Positions 25,691-38,883 are shown, numbered from the stretch's first letter. The stretch is 64,000 bases of DNA from Tubulanus polymorphus (GCF_964204645.1 NC_134026.1:11062450-11126449), one strand, 5' to 3'. Program-made: numbers and translations. Notes: generated by a model not told the origin, from the letters alone.

Positions 25691-27204
25691 GTTTTTTCTC
25701 GGGTAGATGTTGATGTAGAAGTCCTCTAAGTTGGTTGTCCCGCGTGATGACTAGATAGAAAGAAAGCACATTTCGAAACGCGAATTTTCCAGATGAGAGT
25801 ACGGTCCTGGGGTATCCAAAGTGTAGTTGTATGACATCGACGGTGCAGCTCCGATGAGGATGGGTTTCTCCGTCAAGGGGTGCGCACTTAATACTTCACA
25901 GCTGGTGCTAAGTTTGTCTAAAAGTAAAAGTTTCACACGGGGAGCAGTTTTGTGTTTCTAATATACAGTGCATAGTTAGATCCGTGGATGCGTCGCAATC
26001 AAACGGACAGTGCTATGCGCATTGATAAGACCGTCAGAAAGAAAGCGGCACAGGCACGTGATTATTAGATACATGTTTGTACACTTACGTATATTCAGTC
26101 TTGAACGGGTTTTATTTACATTGTCACGATTAGGTTTTTGGTAGTTTTTGATGAGACCGATGTCAAGAGGCAACCTTCCAGTCACCATTGCGCGCAGATA
26201 GACTGAGCTTGCTATCCTGAAGCCAAAAACTATACGTACCGGTAAATCAAAGATAATCTATTTCAAATGGAACTCATCAGGACCTCGAACATCACAATAC
26301 AATTATCAAGCCAAGGTCGTGAAACGATAAATCGCAAGTACAAATATGAAAGATTTGAGTTTGGATATGTAAGAATAGTGAGTTTGAACGCGGTAGGCCT
26401 TTCAGAAGAAATAATGTTGCTTCAATGTGAAAGGTTCCACTTAGTAGGCCAGGGTGGCTAGGCCTATAAGGTTGCCCGAGTTTCAAAACAAAAGAATGTC
26501 AGGTGATTTAATAGTTTGACGAGGTATTAATTCTTAAGAATGTATTTAAAACTACAAAGCGTTGGGCTATTTCAGCAATTGATTGGGAGTGTATTCCAGA
26601 GTACGGAAGAGCATTGCGGCCACATGAACATTTTCGACTATTAACCTCGAAATTTCGACTTATACGACGATAAGACGACGATATTAAGCAATTTTGTGTT
26701 GTTTCTCACGGTGTCAATAAACCTTCGTCCCTTCATGTGTTCTTGCTTACGTAAAAGTTCATCAATGAATTAGCTGCAGCATTGTGCGTACGCATATACT
26801 TAACACTCAGTCTATAGACTCAGTTTCGACTGCAATATAGGTTTTTCAACCCAATGCCCTAATCTCGAAAGTTGATATAAAGCGTACCTTTATTTCCCTA
26901 TAGAATCAAAATATCAAGAACCAATCTTTTTGTACCGACGTACCCCTAAAAGCCCCAGGAATGATTAATTTCGTAAGATAAATCCTCGAAACAAAATAAT
27001 AGGCGATTAGGTATATGCGTTATGGACTTTTCGCATCACAGGATGAATATCAAGTTAATATTCTAATGTATGTAATTCATGGAAATATACTCAGTTAACT
27101 ATATATACTAAATAATTAATATACTAAATTGAATGATGCTTTTCATTAGCACTATCTTCTTATTTCTTATTTACAGCAATGTGAAGTGGTTGTGAAATTA
27201 CGTA
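25691..27204. other. Intergenic stretch, nothing recognised
   Basis: No gene, repeat or RNA recognised with confidence. Confidence 0.35.
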
Positions 27205-27357
27205 GGGTATGCGTAGGGTGTCTACTTTCAACCGCCCTGTAATTAGTCATCGCCTAACTGGTATGTATGGTGTCTACTACACACCGTCCTTTACAGTCAT
27301 AACCAAATGGGTATGTATAGGGTGTCTACTGTCGACAGTCCTGTAGTTATCGCCCAG
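27205..27357. repeat. Tandem repeat, three diverged units of about 50-60 bp
   Basis: Three successive blocks open with GGTATG(C/T)(G/A)TA and GGTGTCTACT and continue with CCGCCCTGTAATTA, CCGTCCTTTACAGT or CAGTCCTGTAGTTA. Units are diverged in sequence and length. Confidence 0.65.
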
Positions 27358-28810
27358 GTTTGTTTCAGCTTAACCATTTATACTTACTTAATTGTCCGAT
27401 TTACTCGTAAAAGTAAAACTGCTACTTTCTTATTTTTGAATTGGCACCTGCAACAAATATCTAATTGAATTGATATTGGCAATCAGTCAAATGTAAACTC
27501 GCATCGCTTCGTGCAAATAGCGTCAAATAGATCAGCCAGTTCGAATCCTGGAATCAAGGAATTCTTCCCTGGGACCCGGCCGTTAGGAAAAAAAGACATA
27601 GAGTGAATTTCTATATGTATTGGTGGGTTGAATTATCAGTATTTTTCTGTCGTTGAAATTGGTTTAGTTTTCGCCAACCATTAGGACCGTTTAAAAGTTT
27701 GAATGTAAGTAAGTAATAGTAAACATAAATCAAGAGAATAACAATAGTGTGTTCTGCGAAGTAGCAGGAAACCCTAATGAATTGTATAATATTCACACTG
27801 TTTAGTAAATAAGTGTCTGTGATCAATCCCCAACCCAGCGGAAATATAAGATCTCGCGAGTGGGTGTTTGCGACATTTCCATTGTTTTGCTGCTATGCGT
27901 GAATACACCACGTTTTTTGCGTCCATAAAATGGTATCAGACCACAATCAGGATAGTAGCTTAAGATGCGTAGGGCCTTTAGAATGGTACCTAGATACCAA
28001 AAATAGTACCAAGGATAAAAAGAGCCCCCCCCCCACGAATTTTGGTTCTATGTATGAAATTCATTGGTCCTGAGAAACAGGATGGCGAAATGTGGATTCC
28101 CTGGACTTTTTCTGCCTGGAGTAAGGTTACCAGAAATAGTTGGGGATTCCCTTCGACATTCGGCTCGGATGTATTGGCGTACCTGTACACTGAGATAACC
28201 CTCTTTCTAAAGGTTTCTAATTCCCCCTGGAATTACGCGATTATATTTCAATTTGACGCTCGGATTTCTTGTTTTTACTATAGGATACTAAACAATTTGG
28301 TCTGAGTTCAAATGTTACAATTAGGATCAGTTGTTTTTCTCAAAAGTACTAATTTTGAAGCTGTTGCAAGAGTATTCCAGTGAATATTAAAACCGTTTAT
28401 CATAGGTAATTTTTGAGAAAATTCTTCTTACATAGCAAAAGGAAACAATAAGGTTATCAAAACAAGAATCGGCCGTTTTTGTGTATCAGACACTCTACTG
28501 CCAGATGTACAGTACGTGAAACACGTCAACTCTATCCATTCCGATCCGATCCCAAGATCGTCGAATTATTTCGGAAATTATCGCGATGCGGCTAGGGGGC
28601 AAGCTAGGGATAGACACACCACGTCATGAATTGGATGTTGGTTATATTTTACAAAATCGGGTATACCTAAATGTGTTTCTAGTATGCATATTAGTACGGC
28701 GTAGCGTTCATCCTCCGCACATCAATACGAGTTTTTTTTACATCGAAATAACCACCGTGAACACTAGCACACGATCATCGAGGACCCGAGTAGTTAACGC
28801 GTATTTGCTA

Positions 28811-28856
28811 CACTGACCATGGACGTATAAACTAGTTTATACGTCCATGCACTGAC
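28811..28856. mobile_element. 32-bp perfect palindrome with 7-bp flanking duplication
   Basis: The palindrome occupies 28818-28849. Its arm is CATGGACGTATAAACT followed by its exact reverse complement. The heptamer CACTGAC occurs immediately on both sides (28811-28817 and 28850-28856). A second palindrome of the same family at 54912 is flanked by a different duplicated heptamer, so the flanks look like target-site duplications and the palindrome like a minimal inserted element. Confidence 0.7.
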
Positions 28857-30281
28857 GTAATTCATTGATCTGGCGATAGTAAATACCCGCCTGGAGTTAC
28901 AAAATAAGGTTTGCATTAAATACAATATGTTTGTGAGGGAACGTGTAGTTTCCTCTAACCGCATATTCCGAAACATATCATCTTCCGTTCGCTTGTCGCT
29001 ATTGCATATAACCCCACGCTTATTACTCTCAAACGTCTTGTTTGGATTAAGTTTACTGCACTGCAATAGCTGGACGTCGACATATTTAAGCACACGGAGC
29101 CGTGACGTTCTAATCGTCGATGTATCGACGTTCAATGAGATGTCATTGCTTAGATTTTATATGGCAATGTTCTACCAGGCGCCAAAATAATTCTTTCTAT
29201 TTGATTTGATTCAATCCATACATTACGTACTTATTATGTTGTCTTCGTCTGCTTCGACGTATTTTAGATGGTAATATATCTTGTTTCCAATCAGAATTAC
29301 ACCTATGACAGTTGACTTCTGAAATTGCAACTGCAAATGCGTTCTGAAATGCGTTAACGAATTTTTGGGGGAGGGGATGGGTTGACCGTTCAGACCCCTC
29401 TGAACAACCCTTTAAGCCGCTCCTGATCGTTTATCCGAACGTTTTCGTGTACGCACCGGTAAGTAGATGTACATGTAGTTCAACCGTACGTAATTACCTA
29501 TCGTGTCCGCCGTGTCCACTTATTCAGTCGCGTGATACGAGTGATGCGCTCGTATATTTTCATGGTATCAACAATTCAGTATACAGTCATTCATCAATGT
29601 AATTTCCCACGATCTGTACGTAGACGAAAGAAAACGTCCGAAAACGTACCTGGCGTATATAAGACCTTCTTAAAAAACAGGGAGAGTGATAGTAGAGATT
29701 TTTGTTGTGCATACTGTAACCCGCTATATTCCATGTCTCCAAACACGGACATCATTTTCTGGTCCATTAACTAGATTATCCACATTGCTGAGTGGTAAAT
29801 CATGTCGCAGGGTGTGCCCATCACTACCAATCAAACATCATTAATGCCTTTTTACAGATATAAAAACAGTCGGAGCAAATACGTAGGTAGATATATCCTT
29901 AATTGCACCGTCCCGATAGGACCGGTTGACGACTGTTTATATACGATGGAATGAACTCGGTAAATAAATAATAGAGATTTGTGGGATTCGATTCGGTCAC
30001 CGCGTTGCGCGAAGTGACTGTAAATATGTTTTATATGGAAAAATCATGTCAGTCGTTCAAACTCCATAAATGAGACAGTGCTATCATGTAGCCATTTTCT
30101 ATTATTGACTGTATTTATGAAGAATTGTGACTGGTTAAGCAGAATTGATAATGATTTGAAACCATAACCGTATGGTTGTCCTTGCATGGTTACTCAGTTA
30201 CATGCCACGGTCTTCGCAAATCTTGCTGAATATATAAACCTCCTTTTAGATTTAAAATTATCCTTTCTCAGTAAAATTTCC
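28857..30281. other. Intergenic stretch, nothing recognised
   Basis: Open frames occur on both strands near 28800-29190, but neither shows a domain or a splice context that would support a gene. Confidence 0.35.
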
Positions 30282-30321
30282 AGAATGGATAACAACGATA
30301 ATTATCATTGTTATCCATTCT
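30282..30321. repeat. 40-bp near-perfect palindrome
   Basis: AGAATGGATAACAACGATAA is followed by TTATCATTGTTATCCATTCT. The arms match except for one C/T difference, and there is no spacer. No flanking duplication. Could extrude as a cruciform or be a MITE relic. Confidence 0.8.
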
Positions 30322-30535
30322 AGGTTTGATCGTATTGGATTTTTTTATATTTACGTAATTGTGTCAATAAGCTACCCAGGTAGTGTTCACGTCCTTCTGC
30401 CAGCAAGTTTATTCTTATCAACCGTGTCGTTTAGCGATAAACTTACCGGATAGATCGATAGTACCCGGATAGATCGATAGTAATGAGAACATATTTCTTC
30501 CATGCCACAAAATTGTTGTTAGTGTAGGACTTTAC

Positions 30536-30679
30536 CTGGCTGCGAGATTCGACGCGAATATTCATGTTTCAAGTATCGTTCATGCAATATAAACATCGGG
30601 GAACTCTTTTTATCGACAAGTAATCGGATATTTTGCACAATCCCACTGCCGGGGAGTTCTATGGTAAGCGGGGAGTTCT
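30536..30679 (-). CDS. Possible single exon of an unrecognised gene
   Basis: On the - strand a 144-nt segment lies between a plausible acceptor (ccttgtag) and donor (gtaaag). It has a continuous frame (phase 2 in, phase 1 left over) encoding NSPLTIELPGSGIVQN, then a charged stretch ending SRRISQP. Residue use looks like a real folded protein rather than random AT-rich translation. No neighbouring exon was found and I do not recognise the family. It could be a decayed gene or transposon piece. Confidence 0.25.
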
Positions 30680-30721
30680 CTACAAGGTAGATATCGTCAC
30701 AACGTTGAATTCCCACAAAAA

Positions 30722-31983
30722 AAGCAGAACGGTGAACCTAAATATAGATTACGGGGTAATAGTATAACACCCTGAAATTTCCGCACGTTAAAAATCCTTA
30801 AATCGACGATCAGGAACCAGCGACGAGAAAACGTTCTTAAAACTTCAAACCGTAAATTTCACTTTATTTTCTTCGATATATCGGAGAGACGAGGCTGGAC
30901 ATCCAACCCGCTCAAAAGCTACAACTCGAATCCCTGATTTCTTTCAACAAATTTTCTACCAGGAGGCTATTACATAAGACACCAAGAGTGACAGAGACCA
31001 GAAGGCAGTTATCAAAACCATACAAACTGACTGACACTTCAAGTACACTTCTAAAACAAACAAACAGTCCGACACTCAAAAACTGACTGACACCCTGCCC
31101 CCTTAGTAACATCAATGAAAATAAGACAATATTCGTAAAATAAGAAGTAGAAACCATAAACTAGACCTAAAAATGCTCTGTTAATTTAGACTAAATTTAG
31201 TTGAATATCTACACTGTTATAATAGGGTAAGGGTGTATGGACATGTTGGTTGTGATTCGGTTCTTTATTTCGAGGTGATTCGAAGACCCACTAACTGTAG
31301 GCAGGTGATATCGGCTTACAGGGTGACTAGGCGTCCAGTGATCCAGTCGTCCAATAGTGTTATAGCCACACTATGTGTATGGTGCGCCAAACCAAAAAAT
31401 CATGTTTCTCGGGCGGGGCAATCACCACACAGGGTAGGTAGGTAGGAAATTTCCGGACGAAATATGATTAGCAGCTAAAAGACCTCAATAGTAAAAGGAA
31501 GTTGATGTTTTTTGTTCAATAAACTATCAAAAAAATATATTTTACACTTGGAAACTGTTTATGAAAAGAAAAACATCAAAATCTTGAATAGGCGTATAAT
31601 ATATTTCGCACGGAATTCTTGGAATTTCACAATCCAAGGTTGCTATCAATGTCTGATTAGCAAAGTTGTCTGAGCACAGTTGTACCATTTCCAGAATCAA
31701 ATTGTTAACTCCGATCCAATGAAATATTTTCATCATGTCTATCTCAGCGGCGTCAACACGAATTGATAAAAAGGAAAAAAAAGATTTACGAGTATGGAGA
31801 GTCTTGTCGTCGGTCGGCCACATGGATATTTTTCAAAAAAGTTATTTCATCCAAAAATTTGAAATAGGATCGGTAGACAATTCAATCGGTGGAGCCCAAG
31901 AAACAGGATTTTCTTTTTGTGTAGCCTTAGGCCGAACTGTGACTGCGCAATTCATACTGTCTGCACACTTAGCAGCAGTGAAG
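30722..31983. other. Intergenic stretch with one unassigned open frame
   Basis: A 93-codon open frame on the - strand (31823-31542) has no recognised domain. Nothing else is supported. Confidence 0.35.
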
Positions 31984-32190
31984 CATCCTCGCCGGCAGGA
32001 ATTCGAACCTGATGGCATCGAGATTACCACGGTACGAAACCCTGCCACACTAATTGATCTGATTGGTGCCGCAAGTTTTCGTGCGGCAAAGCTGTACATG
32101 TACCTGCGCACCCGGTCTACTGTGGCAGGGGTACGCGCCATGGCTGAGTGTAGCGATGCCATCAGGTTCGAATCCCTGCCGTGGGAGGAT
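31984..32190. repeat. Palindromic tRNA-like (SINE-related) element, copy 2
   Basis: The left arm on - (31984 to about 32065) reads GATGCCATCAGGTTCGAATT then CCTGCC. The right arm on + (about 32120-32190) reads GATGCCATCAGGTTCGAATC then CCTGCC. They are inverted tRNA T-arm/B-box copies, and the right arm also has an A-box-like TGGCTGAGTGTAGCGATGCC. The central block shares GCGGCA(C/A)...CTTTGCCGC with copy 1 at 4471-4803. Outer ends are CATCCTC and GGAGGAT. The spacing from A- to B-box is shorter than in a tRNA, so no functional tRNA is predicted. Confidence 0.6.
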
Positions 32191-32398
32191 ACAGTGAAGA
32201 GATGACAGAATAATGAAACGCGTTGGATAGAAAATGTGCTGAAAGCAATATTTCTTTTATAAGTTTCCAAAATTCAAATTAGATACTTAATGCTATTCTC
32301 AGCACAAATATGAATATTCAAAAATTTCTCAGAACAATGAATCACAAATGAACTGACGAAATGTCTGTGAGGATGAAAAAAACTGTATCGGTCAAAAC

Positions 32399-32465
32399 TG
32401 ATTCCATCAGCATTATTTGACCTTTAATGCAGGACGTTACATGTTTTAGACCAATAAGAAAAAGA
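32399..32465 (+). repeat. Short dispersed repeat C, copy 1
   Basis: 'gattccatcagcattatttg' followed by 'acctttaatgc' and 'gaccaataag' recurs, diverged, at about 34722-34790. Only about 65-70 bp are shared. The class is unknown. Confidence 0.45.
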
Positions 32466-33383
32466 AAACAAATGATAAAACTTTTGTGAAATAGGAAATA
32501 CTCAAAACCATCTCTCGCCTGAAGAAACCAGGAAACCACCGGTATCTTATCCGTGTAAGCAAGACGGTATCTTTAAGCGCAGGACTTTTTCGCAAACTGT
32601 CGCAATTCTTTGCAACTTTCATGAAGGACCATTTTACTATGAATGAAGTTATGTGTCGAGGAACTTGGATCTCACACCTGTGCCCGTCGAGACAGGCATT
32701 GATGAACTTCAATCTTGTTACACAGTTACATTCCAAGTATGTAGGCCTACCTAAATCAAATTTCAATCGATCTGGGTTGCTTGCCTTAAGTCGATGGGTA
32801 GGATAAAAGGGATTGCTTGCGAAGGATTGTAATTTGGCTAATTATCAATGAGAAATGATACTCCGGATGATGTAAATGAAATTAAATTCCGAAAGCTGAG
32901 CGCGGATATTGCGAGCGAGGTATTAATTACTGAGAAAGGATAGATGTTGACTAAGATGCATTTACCTGATTAATGATTGAAAGCGAATTAAATGAAAACT
33001 AAGAAAATCGACTACGTTACTCAATGCAGTTCGAATAGATGAACCTTGTAACAAAGAAAAACGAATTTTTTCTTGGCTCCAAAACAAGGAATTTCTCGCT
33101 GAAACAAAGAATTTCTTGATTTTACACCTATGATACGATATTCATTTATTGTATTTTTAACCATGCAATGCCATGTTACGCCTGAAAATGCGCCAAAGTA
33201 TTAAATCGAAAAATAGTTTACCGTGTTGAAAAGAAATGTAAGTTAGTTTTTGCGCCCACAAACAAAGCAAGGGCGTGCCTTCCAAAACGCGAAGATAATT
33301 ATGGCTAACCTTAATTCCGAGCCTATGTAAACGCGCGGATTTTTGGCAGACTGTTCTGCGTCTTTTTAAACGCGCCGATGACT

Positions 33384-33456
33384 TCTTGCAATGGTCTACT
33401 GGTTAGAACGCTTGCTTTCTGCGTACGACACTCTGGGTCGATCCCCGGTGTGTACA
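33384..33456 (+). repeat. tRNA-Glu-like pseudogene or SINE head
   Basis: TGGTCTACTGGTTAGAAC matches a D-arm/A-box of the tRNA-Glu type. An anticodon-arm-like block CTTTCTG (TTC in the loop) follows, then CTGGGTCGATCCCCGG as a T-arm. The 7-bp acceptor stem does not pair, so a functional tRNA is unlikely. Confidence 0.4.
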
Positions 33457-34721
33457 GATAATTTCACTGCCACGTTTAAACGTTACAAGTGGAGAACCCG
33501 AGTAAGAGCATCACACTCTCTAGATCTGCATAGGATATGCCTGAATAAGGGTTTATGAACACAGTCGAACCGAGTGATGATATTTGACGGCGCTCATTTA
33601 GTATCTGATAAATGGCGATCGGAATTATTTCCGCCGGATAAAAGCGGCGTAGGCAGAACGGGGGTCCCGTGTCCGGTTGAGGCGAATAGGATATCATTCA
33701 ATCAGAGACTAATCGTATAGGATTTAAAACGATGCCCGTGTTTATGATATGTGAATCAGAATTAGGCTCCTTGTATTAAATTAATCACGCAATTCGTCAC
33801 GAAATTCGTCACGTGGCGCGATAGAAAAAATGTATTACTTAAATCATTAACAAAATATTTCATTTATCTCGAATCAAACAAAATCAATTATTAACTGAAT
33901 TTCGTACGTAAAACTTCTGATAAGAAGTTACGTTATCAAACTCTACACGTTTTGGAATCGATGGAAATAAATTCACACGATTTTCTTTAAGAATTACCTA
34001 CGTATACCTATTCGTATCTAAACGAATATTTTGACTGGAAACGTGATCGTGGTTTTTTGTTATTCATTCATTCTTGACACGAATTCATCAGTTTTTGAGT
34101 CCGTCGTCAGTTACCAGCAACAAATTGGCCGGATTTGCTTTAAACGTGATCTACATGAGGACGCCGTATAGTTTACACGCTGGCCGGCAGAATAGTTCTT
34201 CTATTCCAAATATTTCAATGCCGCGTCGTTGCTTGGCGACGATGTGTATTTTAGCAAATACGGCAGACTCGTCATTCATTTCAAACACGTTACGTGTGGT
34301 TGATAGGCTGTTGACTTTTCCCTTTCAGTGTTAGGCCTACATAAACTGTAGATGTACTGTAGATGTACTACTAGATCCATTCCCCTCCCCCAACATCAAC
34401 TAGATTTAATCCCGACAAGTTTAAGCTCGTGATATGACTTCGACCGTTCATCTGATGATTTCGGAACCATCGGAACGAAAATATCTCATGAGCTCGAAAT
34501 ATTGTAATAACAAATCACTTCCCAATCGATACACCTCGATCCTTTCTTAATTCCTTATTCCGACGCATACACTACGAAACAGATTGGAATCTCTTCTATC
34601 AACATGCCAACGTTTTTCGTCACTCAAACGATGCGAGTTTCGTAGCAAAATCGATCGACGAAAAATGCTCAATTCGCTTGCGATTTGTGGGTATTTCAAA
34701 CATCTCACTGTTGTGAGAAAA

Positions 34722-34790
34722 AGGATTCCAGTCAGCATTGTTTTGACCTTCAAAGCAAAACATTATGATTTGGGCCAATAAGTAAAAAGA
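34722..34790 (+). repeat. Short dispersed repeat C, copy 2
   Basis: Diverged match to 32399-32465, in the same orientation. Confidence 0.4.
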
Positions 34791-35789
34791 CAAAAAAATG
34801 GGCCTAATAATACTTGTGAGGAATAAAAAATCACTTTATAAAAACTAACTTGGAGCAAGAATTCCACATTAACCATAAAACCTACCGACAAATTTCCGTT
34901 TTAACTTATATGCAGTAATCAGAGTAAACCCATTGAAATCAATCCCAGGCGCATGATTCTAAGAGAAGACTATATGCGCAATATGCAAATCTTAGGCTGG
35001 CTCAAGTCGTTAAGCGACTCGACGCCTAAAGATGCAACTGGGTTTATCGCCGATTAACGGGAACTGGCGGCCAATGTACGATTAACGCCATGCCCTTCCG
35101 ACAGCATGCACATGAAATCTCGTTATTTCATATCGAAACATTCATTTAAATCATTGTATCTTACTTAATAATGTACTCGTCTGTCAGTCATCACCAACGA
35201 CCTGCCTGAAACCTGGTTCTCACTGAGAAATCAGCCAGCCGCAATAAAACCCAGCTGGTTACAATTTTTTGAAGCCTCTACAATTTTTGTATTCATAGAT
35301 TGTTAAATACAGTGCGCTATATAAAGTGTATTGAGCGAGTCTATATGCGCTACCGCATCAATATTGGCGTTTCAAAGTAACAATTTCAATTGTGAAAATT
35401 GGCATTTATTTCGTAATTGAATAAATTTCATGGCACTTATTTTCTATTGAATGAATTATATTGATGTTTTTTTAAATTTGTATTAAGAATATTGTGCGAG
35501 TGGATGTGCACTACGTCATCAATATTTGGGCTAGACTCTAATCAACTTAATTGAACTTTAATCCTTAGTATTATATAATCTATATCATGTTATTCATTGT
35601 CAACATTAAGAAGTGATATATGTCGTTTTTTCAAGGCGATAAACTTTCAAGTTAGTTTTCACTTTTCTAAAAACAAGCAACCGCTCAAAAACATTCCTAG
35701 ACCATCGACAAACCCTTTGATTTTATAAGTTTAATGACGAAAATCTGGATTAAATGCGAGTACTCTGAGACAGGCTAAGATGTGGACAA

Positions 35790-36045
35790 TGTTTTCATCG
35801 ATAGCAAGTTTAGTCAAACGAGGACACGAATAAGGGGAATATACGTACGTACGTGTACACATGTACATTTTATACTTTCGCCAGTTACCGGTCTTCTCTG
35901 GCTGAATGAGCGTCACTACATAAATTGTAACTCTTGTGGCTCGTCGGGGAGGTTAGAGGTCGTGCACATTGAACACTTTTTGAGACGCTGCGACCATTTC
36001 TTACAAATAGAAATCCTTATTGATCTGAAAGCCCTGTCCTACTTT
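35790..36045 (+). mobile_element. Possible non-LTR retrotransposon C-terminal fragment
   Basis: A + strand frame ends with NCNSCGSSGRLEVVHIEHFL then RRCDHF, a C-x2-C...H-x2-H-x3-C pattern like the zinc-knuckle after RNase H or reverse transcriptase in non-LTR elements. The upstream sequence is too decayed to extend. Weak call based on one motif. Confidence 0.35.
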
Positions 36046-38160
36046 TAGTGAAACTGAAAACAAGCGTCATAGGATGGATTCCTGGTAGATTCCGGGCTTA
36101 AGCATGTCTCAGAGTATCTGCATTTAAGCCACTTTAGTGTCTTTCGGATACTGTAAATTTTAGTATGATTTATTTCTTCAGTAAATTCGATGGTATCTTA
36201 TTTGAATAATTCACTGCATAAGTTATGATAGGGAACCAGTAAACCTATATGTTTTCTGAGAGATAAAAGAAAGAGCTATTCAAAAATCAATTGTTTTAAA
36301 TTTAGACCTTGGGGTCCTCTCAGGGACTGTCCCAAAGAGGTCAACCAGAGGTCAAACCACATAGAAAAATCTGTACCATCCTATTAGGCTAAAATATTAC
36401 CTAAATACCATTGTAATTGATTTGTAATGATAATAACCTCTAAGCAGTCATGCCGAATCATTTTGGTTAGGTCATGAATGTTGGAGGGGATTCAATCGTC
36501 TTAAAAAATAGAGGCGACAAAAAGGTCAAAATCCTGAAAATTACTGAACATCTTCAAAATCGCTCGGCATCCTAATCCTTTCCATCCTAATCGACTTCGA
36601 AATTGGCATGTCTACACACGACTGTATCACCTTTTAGTACTTAATACAGTCAATTGTAAACATATAACAGTATTACGGTGTCTAATGGAATCTAAAAAAG
36701 TCATTTGAGCTCTTTTAGCGGTTTTGTGCAATTTTGAATGGAAAAATTTGGCAGGGAAAGAGTTAACGTCCACGCACGTAAATTGAAGCTAAAACTATAT
36801 TCCTGTCGAGTTTGGCTTATCGGGTTTATAGTGGGAAGACATATTATATTTAATTTGATGCTTGAAGTTATATTTGTACAGTACGGTTCTTGTGCCATGC
36901 ACTTTTTTTCCTGTAAATATTTTTGTAATTCTGGTATTGTTTGTATATATGTATATATTGTTTTCTTTTTTATTGATTCATTGTTCATTCACGATCATGT
37001 CATTTGATTATGATGAATAAACTAACTTGTAATCTGAATCGTTTGTGGAGATATCATCGTGAACAAAACTAAGCATGATGATTCATCATGACTGAAACAG
37101 AAATATCCTCGCGTCAGACCAACGTCTCACATGCAAGCAGTTAAGAGATAATGTATCCCAAAGCCCGCGGATGATTTGCCTGATTGTGGACACTTTCTCG
37201 CAGGGTTTATACAGCTGAAATATGAATTTTGGTGAGATTGGACATATTCTGTATATTCTGTAGTGTATGTATATACTGGACTCAATGAACAAATGTGTAT
37301 AGGCCTACAGTACATACAGAAATGTATCGAGAGACAGAGCTAATCATCTCTGAACTCTCAACATGATATTGGGACCAAGATCGATGCCATTATCACGAAA
37401 TGAGTGGTCAATTTGAAATTATCGACCCACTCAGTATACAGCAGACCTGACGAATTCATTCATTACGAGTATTCTATCCACCACGTCCGAAGAGCTAGAT
37501 CGTTGATAATGTTATTTGATGTGCTCGCGGTGCAGTTTCATTTTCCATGGGTATATGTTAACTACTGTTGTTTACATAATCCCTGATACCAAAAGCTTTA
37601 CAACAACTGGACGTATCGGCCCCACTCCGCGCGGTTCCGCCACCGTGCGGGATTTACGCGAAGCAGCAAACACAAACATGGCCACTCTCTCAATTTTCAA
37701 TGATAGAAATCGTGTGTGCATTTCAATTATTTCGGCTGTTAGGGTTTTAAGGCACAATATAAGTTGATGATGTGATATGGCGATGTTAATTAATGATAAT
37801 TCCGCAGTGAAGCTAGTCACGAACGGTGCCGATTGAGTGTACAGCTGCCAAAAACACTGAAATGTGCGTAGTTGCGTAACTATTTGCGGTGAATTGCAGA
37901 CGAAACATTAAGCCTTAACGGCCGTTTAAAAAAAAATTATACCAATCGCAATTGTAAAATAAAAATGAGATAGAACCTAAGTTAAAATTCTGGCCATTTC
38001 TGAAATGTTTTTACTAATTTTAAGTCAGCGCGGAACGTTTAGTTTTCCAACAATAATGAGGGGTGGTAGGAAGTCATGCAATTCAAGTCATCATTTATTA
38101 CACGTTACTTCCGTGTTGTTGAAAATCTCGCGAGTCCTGGAACAAACCCCATTGAACAAT
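36046..38160. other. Intergenic stretch, nothing recognised
   Basis: No gene. A block near 36300-36650 with repeated 'gaggtcaa' words resembles mobile-element sequence but has no partner in the window. 37600-37680 is locally GC-rich. Confidence 0.35.
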
Positions 38161-38197
38161 GTGATCTGTGTGCTGGCCACAAATGCACACAGATCAC
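38161..38197. repeat. Perfect 13-bp stem hairpin
   Basis: GTGATCTGTGTGC and GCACACAGATCAC form a perfect stem around an 11-nt loop. Confidence 0.85.
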
Positions 38198-38750
38198 ACT
38201 ACACTACCCATTACAAACTCCAGTACCCACAGCTTTCATATATCCATCCAAATATTTAGAGTGTCTTTCTTCCTGGATGATATACGTATATGAAAAGAAG
38301 GTATTGCAGCACGATAAACAGTTTCCGAGCTTCGCATGTGTTAGAAACGTTTTCCAAAAAAGCTAGAAGAGAAAAACCGTCCGACGATCGATGTTAGGTT
38401 TAGGCAGAAATGCTGTGAATCTTGAATCATTTCCACCGACTAGGTATCTCAGCCCTTGTACACTGATGTAACTATATGTATCTTTGAGCATAGTTGTCGT
38501 TCGTCGTGTATTCAGATGTCAAATTGCGTTGGCTTCTAAAGCTGATGAAATTCAATTTGTCTACAGAATGCCACTCATTTATTTTCCAGTGAACTGAAAT
38601 TGACTGTTAGATTGGATTGAGCCCATACAACTCTCGCAGTAGATGGCTCCGAATCGTTCACTGAGATTTCACGTTTCGTCTACAATATACCTATACAGTA
38701 CATTTTATTCAAGTTGTGCATATCACATATCAAGCCAACCTTTCGCCCCC

Positions 38751-38787
38751 ATACGAAGCTGGATCAAGCGTAATATTCCATTTGATT

Positions 38788-38883
<96 letters not shown>

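Noticed and set aside
27500-27570. CCAGTTCGAATCCTGG, a tRNA T-arm-like hairpin
   Set aside because: No A-box or acceptor stem at the right distance, so an isolated match is not enough to call a tRNA or SINE.
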